This document shows positions 49,537 through 62,671 of a stretch of 64,000 nucleotides of DNA, one piece after another (the first letter of the stretch is position 1; each line of letters starts with the position of its first letter). The stretch comes from Laburnicola sp. R22_1 (lineage: Eukaryota; Ascomycota; Dothideomycetes; Pleosporales; Didymosphaeriaceae). The notes under the pieces were generated by a model. That model worked only from the letters and a program-made list of their open reading frames with translations, made no database searches and was not told the origin of the DNA. Location of the stretch: the NCBI GenBank assembly GCA_014281115.1, contig JACONQ010000006.1, positions 1,054,001-1,118,000 on the forward strand, written 5' to 3'. The position numbers and the translations under genes were made by a program.

Positions 49537-50147
49537 CTTTTTCTAATTAAACCAATATAAATATATAAAGTAACTAAGAGAAATAGCCTAGTAATCTAAC
49601 GTGCATATCTCTACGCTTTAGCACTAGATAAGACCTCTTAATAAGGATATAGAAGAAACTATTTAGTCCTATAAATTCTAAGATTATATATTCTAATCTA
49701 TTTTTCTATTACACTCTATTTTCTATTACTAATTACTTCTAGCTCTTTAATACTAGTAATACGCGTACTAAGGGTTACTAATAATATTTTATAGAGCTAA
49801 CTAGCTAGGAAATAATATTTAATATACACTATTCTATTATAATATCTAGTACTATATACTAACTAAAGGGTAAAACAGCTTATATATTTAAGCCCTATAA
49901 TATTAACGCAGACCTGGCCCTATTTATAGAAAAAGAGCTACTATATATTAATAATAATAATAATATTACTAAGCTATAGCCTATTCTATCTTTTTAAAGA
50001 TATTTAGCTCTATTTTAGTAGAACCTATAGCTATAAGGCCTCCCTATCGCCTAGGTGGCCAAATAGGGCTTTATGTCTTCTTTGGGCCTAGTAGGGGTTT
50101 AGATAAAAGTGGGTAGTAATTTATCTTATTACTACTTACCTTCTAAT
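49537..50147 (+). other. Gypsy G1 leader/gag 5' region, RIP-mutated
   Basis: The right part (50000-50147) is shared with 19597-19740 in reverse complement. Interrupted at 50140-50147 by V. No motif could be read. Confidence 0.5.
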
Positions 50148-51239
<1,092 letters not shown>

Positions 51240-51366
51240 CTTCTAATGTTATTCTATTCTATTTTATTAACTATTAGGTGCCCTAGCAACACTCTTATAT
51301 TTAAATCGCCTTCTTATGGGTAGTAGTAGAGGTTTTACTACTATAATAATAATATATAAATCTAGA

Positions 51367-52612
51367 CCTTCTAGGCAAAAGTATAAACTACCTCTACTTA
51401 TTAGTTTTTAAGTAGCCCTACTGCGTTTAATTACTGCGTTTTTTTATCACGTTACAGCGCCCACATAACGTTATGTTATGTGTGTGCTAAGCCCTAGAGT
51501 GCGTTAAAGTTTTTATAACGTCTCTCTTAGCTTCTAAGACAACCTATAATAACAACACTTTGCCTGCCTGCCTACCTGCTACGTTACTAGATAATTAACA
51601 CCTACCTTTTAATCTTTTACTATATTACTAGACAATTAACAACTTAAACTTCTTACCCTACTTTGCCACTATAATATACAATAAATCGCGCGCGCGCTTC
51701 TTACTCCTAACACTAAATAGCACTTAGCTATTCTCTAATAATAACTTTTTAACCTCTAGTACACTTTCCTAGTGTTAGCCTTATTGTACCTATTACCTAT
51801 AGATATCCTATAGTATAAGCGCGTATTTGTATATCCGCTACGTCTCTATTACCTATTTCTAGAATCTATTAATATAATAGCCCTTTAGGACCTTTAGGTT
51901 AAATAGTAGTGTCTTATACTTTATATATCTCTAATAACCTTTAGCGAATCTAGCCTATTACTTTTTAAAAGAGCTCTAGTTTAGTTTATCCATAATATGG
52001 CTAAAGACTAGGCTGCTAAAATAGTAGAGAGAGAGCTATAAGTTGAAATTTATAGTCCTTATAGCACCTAGGTATTTGCTAATACTGCAATAAGATAAAC
52101 TAGCTGTAGTAATCTATTTGCTACACAACTTATATTATACTACTATACTATTAGTAATATTAACTCTAGGTGTTTTAGTTAGCGTTATCCTTATTATTGT
52201 CCTTATTATATATATATAGGCGCATAACCACCCGCCCTATAGAAAGCGCATTGTTTAGTTAAGGGAAGGCTATTGCAGATAGTAACCTTAAGGTCTTAGG
52301 CAACAATATACTCTATATATAAGAGTAGATAAATACTTAATCTAGTTGCGGATTTTTTTACTTTGTGCGCAGACCGCGTTACATTCTTATCTTTAACTTT
52401 AACTTTAACTATAGTATCTGTAGACTATAGTACACTATAATTAACTACCTTATTATTAGTATAAGGGGCCAATTTGCACGTGCTAATAAATAGTCCCTAG
52501 CCTAACCTATCTCGCTACTTTACCTTTTTTAATGCGTTTTTAGCATACCTATAGCTTTCTCTTATAGTGTTATACTGTACACTAAAAGGTCTGTAATATT
52601 TCTCTCCTAGAT
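51367..52612 (-). mobile_element. Repeat family W, copy e, inserted in G1
   Basis: Minus-strand start ctaggagagaaatattac, end tttgcctagaagg. A 12-bp direct repeat (atataaatctag on the plus strand, 51354-51365 and 52611-52622) flanks it. The least mutated W copy. No domain recognised; a readable stretch contains KKRARDLLYIIVAKQGKKFK. Confidence 0.82.
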
Positions 52613-55066
52613 ATAAATCTAGTAAACACTTTACCTCTGTAAGCTAGAAGCTAGATAGCCTATTTAGAAATACTTAGTAGTAAGCTAGTGCTATTAGATA
52701 GGTAAGAGAATAAGTAAAAGAACTTAAGGAGGCTACTTAAGTAGAAATTAATAATAGTCCTAAGAGTTTATAAGGCTCTGAGGTAGAGCTAAATATAATA
52801 GAAGCTAATAGAAGGGTAGCTTATCTTATAGAATTGTAAGATTAGGCGCACAAGGAATAAAAATAATAGGAAATATAATATACTAAAAATATATAATAAT
52901 ATTATAAAGCTAGAAATATAGCAGCTTTTAATAAGCTTACTAGTACTCTATATATAGCTACTATAACCTTATTACTTCTAGTAGCTACTAACTAAAGTAC
53001 CTTACTGTAACCACCTCTACTATATATTTACAACTATAAATATTGTTATAATTATAACTAATAGAAATAAAATTATAAGTTTTATTTCTTATAAGCGCTT
53101 TTTATTTTATTATAGAAGATTATAAGGTTACCTTTAGTAGGCAGTACCTATCTAAGAATTTTTAAGCTAATTTAAGTTATATTATAACTAATAGTAATAA
53201 ATAGACTCTAAATAGGCTTCTACCTAGTAGACGTTAATAGGATAAATACTTAATGCCCCAGGTACTCTATTAGAACACTAATAGATAGTAGTTAAGATAA
53301 TAAGGAACTATTGCTAGAGGGCAAATTAAACTCTAATTAACCTACTTAACCACCTTCTTCCTTTATAGGATAAGATTAAAAAGCAGAGTAAGCATTATAG
53401 AGTAGCTAAGTTTATAGCTTTTATAGATAATAAGCTATATAAAAAAGTTTTATATTATCTACCTTCTTAGAGAGAAACCTTTATAAAGGTAGAAGAGATT
53501 GCTAATTGTCTTTATTAAAAGGAAAAGTAGTCTGCTAAGACTAAAGGCAAGTTTAAAAACTTATTAAAAAGGCCTAAGTTAATAACACCTTCTATAGAGT
53601 TAGCTAAGTTAGCTAAATATAATAAAAATGAGTAGAAAAACTATAAATAGTCTAGTTTAATATAAAAGGAAAAGGATAAAGATAATTTAAAAACTATTTA
53701 CTAGAACTATAGTAAAAAAGGCTATGTTTTTTCTAATTATAAAAAGGAGAGAAATCTAGACCTACTTTTCTATTCTAAGGACGTATTAGAGTTTGTAGGA
53801 AAAGTAAGAGCTAGTAGGACTAGGCTTTATCCTATTAGCCGCAATTATTAAGTGTAAGAAAAATAAGCAGCTTAGAAAGCTCTATAATATACTTTACCTA
53901 AAGAGGCTAACTATAATAATAGTATAAGCTATAGTAGAGAATTTAGGCTTAGTTAAGGCACTAATTAATAGTAACGCTAAATTTAACATAATCTCTACTT
54001 GCTTTATAAAGAAGAGAGATCTAATAGTAATATTCTTATTAGACTTTATAGTAATGGCGGCAAATAGTGCAAATATTACTATATATAGATTTATAGTTGC
54101 TAAAATGCATCTAGTAAATACTAGGGGTTATAGAGAGACCTACTAGATCCCATTTATAGTAGTAAATCTAAGAAGGTATAAAATATACTTAGAATTGCTA
54201 TAGATTACTATATATAATCCAAAACTTAATTTTTATAAGGGTTAATTGTTATTTTAAAAAAGTTAGAGTAGAATATACCTAACTATGCTAAAGTGGCTCT
54301 TAAAGACGCAGAATAATTTAGTTTAATAATATTAGACTTAATTATAGAATTATACGCGTGGTATATTAGCTATATAAGTAATAGAATATTTATAATCTTA
54401 GTAAAGGCTATAATACTATAAGTACACTAAGAGTTTACTAATATAGTAAATAGTAATTAATTAAAGATGTTTGTAAAATATTCTATAACTAACCTAAATA
54501 TTAATCTTTTCTTTAGGAAATAACTACCCTATTAGCCCCTTTATAACTTTTCTAAGGGTAAGCTAAGTGTCTTATATAAGTATATTATAGATTACTTTCA
54601 AAGAGGCTAGATATAATATTTAAAGTTACTAGCTAAAGTACTAATTCTATTTATAAAGAAAAAGGATAGTATATTAAGACTATATATAAATTACTATAGC
54701 CTTAATATAGTTACTATTAAGAATTACTATATGTTACTTTTAATTACTAAGTTCTTAGAAAAATTAATAAAAGCAAAATTCTTTACTAAACTTAATATCT
54801 AAAAGGCATATTATATAATAAAAATTAAGAAAGGTAATAAATAGAAGATAGCTTTTTATACAAAGTATAAACACTTTAAGTATTAAGTAATACTATTTAG
54901 TTTAACTAATGCTCTAGCATAATTCTAGAAATATATTAATAAGGTCTTAGTAAGACTAATTTATATAATATATATTATCTATTTAGATAATATACTTATC
55001 TTCTTTAATATAAAAGAGAAATATAAATAATATATAAAAAGTCCTTTAAAGGCTATATAAGGCTAA
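52613..55066 (+). pseudogene. Ty3/gypsy G1, 5' fragment (gag, protease, RT)
   Basis: The plus strand reads through RIP stops: gag with a knuckle YQNYSKKGYVFSNYKK (Cys/His changed to Tyr, ~53700), protease block ALINSNAKFNIIS (DSGA changed to NSNA, ~53975), then reverse transcriptase: PLYNFSKGKLSVLYKYI, LFIKKKDSILRLYINY, FFTKLNIQKAYYIIKI, LFSLTNALAQFQKYI, and IYLDNILIF (YLDD changed to YLDN, ~54985). It ends at RLYKA, where gctaa abuts an LTR. The protein continues in frame at 33590 on the minus strand. Inactive. Confidence 0.88.
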
Positions 55067-55361
55067 TGTCTATATACTACAGTATATAGGCAAGGGCAGA
55101 TAAGGGTATTAAGATTTTAATATTGTCGCATAATAGTATTACGTAGAGATTATATAATATCTATACGTTGCGGCCTACACGTTGTAGAATCTTCTCCTTT
55201 CTATCTATATATCTTCTAGATATAAGTAATTATTACTAAAGTTAGTTTTATTATATTATTTTCTTTTCTTATATAATCGTCCTATACACTCTCTACACTT
55301 ACTAGTATAGAGAATTAGAATTTAATATCTATATAGCTAGCTATAGAGTACCTATTTAATA
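55067..55361 (+). mobile_element. Solo LTR, RIP-mutated, at G1 breakpoint
   Basis: Same family as 15219-15506. The left flank is gctaa, the right ctaat: not a matching target duplication, unlike the intact solo LTRs. This mismatch fits recombination between two LTR copies. Confidence 0.85.
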
Positions 55362-55422
55362 CTAATTAGTAGTTAACTAATTCTTAACTACAAATTAGTA
55401 ATAGTAAAAACAAATTGTATAA

Positions 55423-55602
55423 TGTAAGATAGTGGCGATTATAGTAATTTATAGTGATATGAGTTGACCATTACAATAGAGGTGTCTTATTACTATGGAG
55501 GACCGAGGGCCTGAAGGTGTACGGGTGAGGCTAGGCATAAGGTTATTCCGGCCGAAGTCATGTGACTAAGGACCAACCATACAGCCATGCGGCAGTCTTA
55601 CA
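55423..55602 (-). repeat. Copia A 3' LTR
   Basis: 180 bp; shares aggtgtcttattactatgga and ccatgcggcagtcttaca with the other LTR. Confidence 0.93.
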
Positions 55603-55612
55603 CACCCCCTTC
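55603..55612 (-). other. Copia A polypurine tract
   Basis: On the minus strand gaagggggtg directly precedes the 3' LTR. Confidence 0.75.
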
Positions 55613-56735
55613 AGATTGCTAATAGTGGTAATCTAAGAGATACTAGGTTAAAATGGCGCGATAGGCAATAAACAACTCCTAACCTTAGTAAGGGAAAGAA
55701 AAAGGAGCCGTTAGCAGGTTCTTGTATAGGCTGCTTGCCGTAAAAGTCACCCTAAAACACTATAACAACAGTGTAAGTAAGCTAAAAGGTGTCAGACCAA
55801 AGGGGCGCGTGGCCATATGCCTCATTAACAATGTAAAACATAGTGATTTTGTAGACTGTAAGTGCAAGGACAGGGTGAGATTTATTAGTCACCTGAACCG
55901 CCAGGATGGGGTGAGACTAATAGGTCACCTGAGCCGTCTGTGTGTGGGTCAGCGTCTAAGTGTCCTTAGTATATAGCCTATAATAGTAGATTAGGTCTGT
56001 TTTAATATAAAATTACTATAAGAAAGTAGTCTGCCTAGGTACTAGCGTAAACAATTGTAACTGTTCTATATAGCTAGGCTAGCAAGTAAGGGCGTACCTT
56101 ACAGGAGAATTAATCTGGTCTTAAAATAAGAAAGGTAGGTCCTAGTCTAGTGCTAAGGTCTGCCCGTGTTCGTTATTAATATAAGCCGTCTTAATTAACT
56201 CTAGTGTAATTAACTCTAGCGTAAGTGAGCGGAACCACTCTATATAGCTGCGCCAGCACAAGGAGACAGAACTCCTTACTAATATCTAGACTTGTGCCTT
56301 AGGTGTGTATGTACTAAGGGAACTAATCCGCAGGATAGGTAGCTAATCCACCTAGGTGTAGATAGTTATTAGCTATTATTAACTTCTTAATAGACAGTGC
56401 TCTGCGTTAGACGTTAAGATTCTTCTCGCTAGAGCTATAATACAATACGTGCAAGGTCATATTACTATAAAACACAGGAAAAGTAGAGTGCCAGAATAGA
56501 GCAGTGCTCAAGAGTAATATTAGACTAGAGGGGCGCGTGGCTATATACCTTATTAACATGTAGAGATAGAGGAGCGTTAGACTAGAGAAGCGCGTAGCTA
56601 TAGGCGTTATTAACACAGTAAAACATAGTAATTCTAGAGACTGTAGGCGCAGGGACAGGGTAAGATTTATAGGCTACCTAAACCGCCAATATTCTGCTAT
56701 AAAGTTGCAGAGATAGAAGAGCTCAAAGACTCTAC
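55613..56735 (-). other. Copia A long 3' region with internal duplications
   Basis: About 1.1 kb between the end of pol and the 3' LTR. 55795-55910 is a copy of 56575-56695 (shared gcgcgtggc, ttattaaca, gtaaaacatagt, accgccaa), with a partial third copy at 56525-56560. taattaactctag(c/t)gtaa is repeated near 56195-56225. Small frames 55722-55976 (plus) and 56407-56616 (minus) have no recognised product. Confidence 0.7.
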
Positions 56736-59700
56736 TTATTCACCTATAATTTACTTTGGAATAGGCTCAAGTTATAAGAGCTTTAACTATTCCTAATACT
56801 TCTATTTAGGTAGAAGTTTTGTAAGGCCGTCTGTGGGCTAAGAGTTAGTTTTAATATAAGCGAGAGTAATAGTTCCTTGTAGTGCCTATTCCCGTAACTA
56901 ATAGTAGTGTATATCCACGTGTCGAAGGGTTATCTTTAGCTAAGAGGACTCTATAACTAATAGACGAATTGTCTATTTATTGTCACAGTACATAGAGGGT
57001 TGTTCCTTAAAGTCTAGGTGAAGATTATTAAAGATCCTAGACCACTAGTAGTACTTAGTGTACCCTATAGAGAGTGAGATAAGTTTGGCTTTAGTAGTTA
57101 ACTTAATAACGCAGCGTTAGAGCGTTGCTTTCTAGTTAATTAGACCGCCGAATAGGAAGAAGATGTAGCCTTATAAGGACTTGCGGGTTGCCTTATAATC
57201 GGCGTAAGACGCGTTAGTTGCGCCATAGAAGTCGGTCTCTTTGGTATCTTTTTAATAGAGATGCGGAGTAGTGTAGTCTATAGAGTAGTGCAGTGCCAGG
57301 TCCTAGAAGTAATACAGGTATGCGAGGCACTAATATGTAGCTAATAAGTATTTAGGGCCAGGGTTAGTAAGGAATTCAGCCAATTTTAAATAAGCTTTGG
57401 CGATATCTAGACGTGTAGCACTAGCGGCGTAGCTAATAGATCTAACTATCTGGGAGTAATAATAAGATGCGTCCTTGTTCTTAGACTCTATTAATAGTAC
57501 AAGCTCCTTGAAAGGTAGAGGTGAAGCAGGTACCTTAGTTCAGAACGACTTTTAAGGTGCTAGGTATTTAGCGTAGATTTTCTAGATGTAGTCATATTAT
57601 AACAACTAAAGATAACTATTGTCGCGGTCTCTGTATGTGGTAATACTATAGAAAGTAGAGTTTTCTTGGCCTTACAAGTCGGTAATTTTATACTGTTTAA
57701 TAAGCTTGCGTTTAAAGACGTTAAGAAAGAATAAATAACCTAAAAGGGCCATGGTAATAATGTCGTCCACGTAAAAGAAGACAATAATGCGGTTATCTCT
57801 CCATAGACAGGGTGCGTTAAGTACTAGTAATAGACCAAAGCTCTTAAGTGTAATTGTAAAGTCTTTGTACCAGAGTAGTAGTAACGTCTTAAGGCTATAA
57901 AGGGCGCGATAAAGTTGCTAGTAGTGCCCGCCATTACAGAAACCTTCTAGTTAAAAGGTGTAAATAGGTTCGGGGAGTTTAGTATTAGTAAAAGCATTAA
58001 CAGCGTCGTATTAACGTATATCTATATTAAAGTAGGCGGCAATTGCCATAAGAGCGCGGAATATTCGTATAGTAAGAGTAGCAGCATAGGTGTTACCCAC
58101 AATAGTCTATAAGTCTTCTCTTACAATAATTCTTGCTTTAAACTTGGCTAGATAGCCTTAATTAAATTTATATATAAAGACCTATATAAGTGGCAAGACT
58201 TTAGTGTTTAGAGAAAGCTCTAAGAGCGGAATCTTAGTGTATGTCTCCTTTCTAGTAATAGTATTTAGCTTCTTCTTCGTAGCTGTCATAAAGCCTTCTC
58301 TAAACCATATAGGAAGTTTCAGAACATTATTCTAAAATTAAGGCAGGGGCGGAAGCTAGTCTCTATAGACTCGCCGTGATAGTGCGATTAATTAGGGCAC
58401 TTTGTCTAGTAGTAAGGCCGACGCGAACGTGTTCCAATAAGTCTAAATAGTGTTGGCAACAGAATTTTGTGTATGTTTAGGCAACACGTTAGTAGTTTAG
58501 AGATAAGTATTAGTCCTATATCGCTTTCTTTGCGCAGGAGGTCCCATTAATATAGGTATAGGGGACGCAGAGGACTAGGAGGGCGTTGGCGGTGTAGCTA
58601 GTACTAACGTTAGCGACGCGGAGGTCTAATTAACTATAGAAACTAGTAAAGAGTATACATCTCTGCTACAGTGTACATTATAAGCTTGGCCTAATTTCTT
58701 ACCTATAAGTAGAATTTTAGTAGAAAGGATAGACAGCTTAGCGTCTTTATGTACTTCCTTATCAGAATCTTCTTACTTACTTTCTAATTCTTTAACCTTA
58801 ATATCGTTAATAGCTTAATCTAACTAAATACTAAGTAGGCTCTCTTTATTAGTAAACCTAAAGAATAGTTTTTTATTAAAGGTAACATCCCTTATTTAAA
58901 TAACCTTGCCTCTATATCCGCGGAATACAGCTTTTAGTACCTATATATAGTAGATATTACGTAAGTCTACGCCTACTAAGTAACTAATAAGCGCCCTTAG
59001 GGAAAGCTTATCTATTTAGGGAATCTTCTTGCAAAGGTAGTATACTCTACATCCATAGATACGTAGATAAGCAATAGAGGGCAGTTTGCCATATGCAGCC
59101 TTAAACAGTGTAGTTTAGTTTAATAATTTAACAGGAGTCTAATTAAGTAGATATGCTGCATAGACGTACATCTCTTCGTATAGGTAAAGTAGAAGGTTAG
59201 ACATAGTCCTAAGTAATTAAGATATAGTAATTAGTATCTTTCCTAACTATTCTATATGGCCTAATTATTCTATAGTATTAGGGGACCAGAGCTATATAGT
59301 AATGCCTTGTTGTTTATAGTGCTTAACTACACTAAGGTTATTCTAAAACCTATAAGCTCTCTCTACGTCTATTAGTATAAACACTAGGCTGGCATTGTAG
59401 CGGCGTTTAATATGTCTATCCATAAGTTTAAAGACTCTATTTAGGACATCCGTAGATTAATTAGGTATGCTATACACCATATGCGTCTTAGAGACAAGAT
59501 AGTAACTATAGAAAATATACTAGTTGCCTATAAGAGATTTAGTATTAAGTGTAATAATATTAATAGCAATAGCTTTAAATACACGCGTAGGTTAGTGCTC
59601 TTTATTAAATCTCTATAAGATAATCTATAAAGTCTTATTAACTCTGCATTGTTCGCATTCTTGTGTACTAGAGGGAGGAGATGTAAGCGGACCTATGCCA

Positions 59701-61526
59701 GCAACATTATGACCTAGTTTCTCCATTAACTTAGCTCTAGTATAGCCTATTAAGACGTGTGCATAAAGACTAGATAACGTGCAGTTAGGTAGTAGTACTA
59801 TAGAGAGTTTCTTATAGCTTCTTTTATTGGCAAGCGCCAGGAAAGGTCTGTTAGTGTTATCCTCTAGTGGTGCTAGGGGAGACTGTTAGTTTACTAGAAC
59901 ATAGTGGCCGCCTATAGGCTTAACTATTACCTAGATAGAATTCTTAGTACCATCCTTTATGTACAGGCATTCACGCCCTAAGTTAAAGTGAATATCTTTT
60001 CCTCTAAGCCTTAAGAGCGACACTAGTGAGGTAATAAAGCCTAAATATAAGGCAACGTTCCTTAGTATAGTCCTTATAAGTCTACCTTATATCTAGATTT
60101 CGATGTCGCATTTACCCCATGTGGCAATTTCCACTAAGTCTTCTCTATAACTAATCCTTTTGCCTAGTATCGCAGAACGAATCTATATAAACTTATTAGG
60201 CTTATTATAGACGTGTATATCCAAACCACAATTAAGAATCTAAGAGTAACGGAGTACTAAGGTTAGACGTTGCTTATTACTTATTGCGAGGTATTTTATT
60301 ACATATGCCTATTTATATTCTCTATTAGAGGCTTAGTCGCTAGCGTCTATATAACCCATAGGTGTAACGTAATATCGCTTTACCTTTTCTCTTATTTATA
60401 TTTTATTAAGCAGCTCGGCCTATCTAGTAACCTTACTATATTTTCGAATAGCTTTAACACAAGCTGGGTCGATTTTAAACCTAGTTTCTTATAGCCAGGT
60501 GCAGATATATAGACAAGCTCCCTATTATAGGTTACCTAGGTGGGCGTTGCCTTTGCTATAAGGACAAGGCTTTCTTTATAAACCACTAGCGATTTTAGTG
60601 TTAGTGCGCTTCCTATTATTCTAAAGTCCTCCCACGTTATTTAAAGGCGTTAAGCTACAGCTCTAATTTCTCGCATCTGTATAGTAAGGAGACTATACTC
60701 TATTAAGTGCGGTATAGGCGGTGCCTTATATATTGCCCTTATTTGAGCTGTGTAGGTACGGCGTTGTTTAGTAGTGTTAAATAAGCGCCGCGACAGATAC
60801 CTTATTAGGTATACTTAGTAGTAGTGTAGGGACTTTAATAAGTTATTCTGGTATAATAATAACACCTGCGCGATTAATAACAGCTAGTATAGTATAGACT
60901 ATTAAAGCTAGTGGGTTAAGTTCTGCGTTTACGTATACTAAATAGGCCTTATAAACTTTCTTATTTATTGTCGCTGCAAACCCTAAATTAATAGCGTAAA
61001 AGACCTTAAGAAGATCGAGCTAGGGAGCGAAATCCTGGATAGCTAGAACCTTTAGTTTAATGGTCTTATTAAGATAAATTTAGAAGTTGTTTATTTAGTC
61101 CTTAATTAACTAGCGACTAGGCGTGTACTTCTTTGCCTTGTTATATTAATAGTCTGCTTCTTCTTATTTTATAACTATTAGTTTTAAGTAGTTCTTATAA
61201 AGGAACCTAATTTATTCTACAATAGTGTAGTTAGCAGGCATAGAAATTAGTATATTATCCCTTACTATACTTGTAATATGGCTTTTAAGCTTACCTAGCA
61301 ATTTCTCGCGTTCTTATTTGCGCTTGTATTTCTCTTTCTATACTGCAATGTCAAGGTTTTTATTAGGATCGGATTTAACGTCTTCTAGCACCGCAAGATT
61401 TATAGCCTCTAGGTCGACATATTTTAGGACGCGTAGTGTGCGCGTAATATATTTAAAAACTGTGTACTATAGTTTAAAGTTGTCCATCCCTTTTAGTATA
61501 ACTTTTTTATCCTTTGGCGTTGCCAT
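56736..61526 (-). pseudogene. Copia A gag-pol polyprotein, 1597 codons in frame, RIP-mutated
   Basis: ATG at 61526 (MATPKDKKVILKGMDNFKL) to a stop at 56736-56738. The reverse transcriptase FFYVDDIITM (codons from 57779) and RNase H FYGATNASYADYKATRKS (57230) are both in phase with the start, so there is no net frameshift; breaks are TAG/TAA. RNase H ends with MYCDNK, LRHVDIHYYQLRE and PTDGLTKLLP, the classic copia terminus. Protease and integrase lie between but were not mapped in detail. Domain order (integrase before RT) follows family knowledge. A single-ORF copia, recently active by LTR similarity but killed by RIP. Confidence 0.88.
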
Positions 61527-61753
61527 CGTGACGCGTTTACAATAACTTTTCGCGTGTTTAGCCACTAGTGTGGGCTTTTTATTATAATTCGAAGTCTTAT
61601 AGTATTTTTATAGTAATTTACAGTGACTATAATAGTGGTTTTGCGATAGCTTTTCTCGTTATTATTATAAAAACTCTTCTCTAGTCTATACAAGCGATAA
61701 TGTGATAGCAGGACTAATTAGTAAGGAGTTTTAGAGAGTACGCAATAAGCATT

Positions 61754-61769
61754 GTGCTAGGCTCATAAC
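61754..61769 (-). other. Copia A primer binding site, half-tRNA (initiator Met) type
   Basis: Minus strand gttatgagcctagcac directly follows the 5' LTR. It is complementary to the anticodon arm of fungal initiator tRNA-Met (ctcataac core) rather than to a tRNA 3' end, as known for Drosophila copia. Confidence 0.7.
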
Positions 61770-61949
61770 TATAAGATAGTGGCAATCATAGTAATTTATA
61801 GTAATATAGGTTGACTATTAGAATAGAGGTGTCTTATTACTATGGAGAACCGAGGGCCTGAAGGTGTACGGGTGAGGCTAGGCATAAGATTATTCCGGCC
61901 GAAGTCATGTAACTAAGGACCGACCATACAGCCATGCGGCAGTCTTACA
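61770..61949 (-). repeat. Copia A 5' LTR
   Basis: 180 bp; pairs with 55423-55602. First bases ta instead of tg on the plus strand (RIP-type change). Confidence 0.93.
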
Positions 61950-61962
61950 CATAAGTTATTAT

Positions 61963-62310
61963 TAGCTATATAATTTGTTTTATATACTCTATCCTTTACA
62001 CATAAGAGGATAGTAAACTAAAACTTTATAAAGTTAGTAAGTAGATATTACTACTATATAAAACAAAGGAGCAATTATAAAAAAATATAATTAGCTATAT
62101 AATTTGTTTTATTATATCCTATTCTCTATACGCAAAAGAATAGTAGATTAAGCCTTTATAAAGTTAGTAAGTAAATGTTACTATAATATAAAATAAAGAA
62201 ACCAATTGTATAAGACGTATAAAATCTATCCTTATTAATAGAAATAGTAGATTAACTCTTATATTAAGTTAGTAAGTGGATATTACTACTATACAAAACT
62301 TAAGAAAAGA
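61963..62310. repeat. Tandem repeat of about 125-130 bp
   Basis: Units start near 61963 and 62092 with attagctatataatttgttt, and a partial third near 62222. Each contains aaagttagtaagt and attactactata. The copia A left flank (acaaattgtataa) matches the end of a unit (accaattgtataag), so the array was the insertion target. Confidence 0.85.
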
Positions 62311-62669
62311 TAGTGCACTAAGCACCCTACTAGTAACTATATAAATATATAGTTAGATAATAATAAACTCTAATAAACTCTAATCCTTTATATAAGTAAC
62401 CTATTAAACAAACTAGTTATATAATAGCTACCCCTACTATATTATAAGAAGCCTCTACTATCTTACACAAAGCTCCTACCGCCTTATAAGACAACACTAA
62501 TATACCTAAGTATACTTGACTATACAATTAGTATATTAAAGAAATAGGAATATTAGAGAAAATATTACGCAAGGGAATAACACCTATATATTAAAATAAT
62601 AATATTAATATAGTAGATAATTCTTCTTAGTTAGAAATATAATTATATGCGGCATATACTATTACTAAG
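62311..62669. other. RIP-mutated DNA, unassigned
   Basis: No frame or repeat recognised between the tandem array and the mariner element. Confidence 0.5.
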
Positions 62670-62671
62670 TA

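Larger units (their letters stand above)
55423..61949 (-). mobile_element. Ty1/copia LTR retrotransposon A, complete structure
   Basis: Two 180-bp LTRs (55423-55602, 61770-61949), each tgtaaga...tcttaca (tataaga at the right copy). Target duplication tataa (55418-55422) and cataa (61950-61954). Minus-strand order: 5' LTR, primer site, 244-bp leader, one polyprotein frame, a ~1.1 kb 3' region, purine tract, 3' LTR. LTRs differ at about ten sites, mainly transitions. Inserted in a ~125-bp tandem array that resumes at 61955. Confidence 0.94.

Noticed and set aside
60270..61545. Plus-strand frames 60270-60494 and 61318-61545
   Set aside because: Antisense to the copia A polyprotein, which has clear domains on the minus strand.
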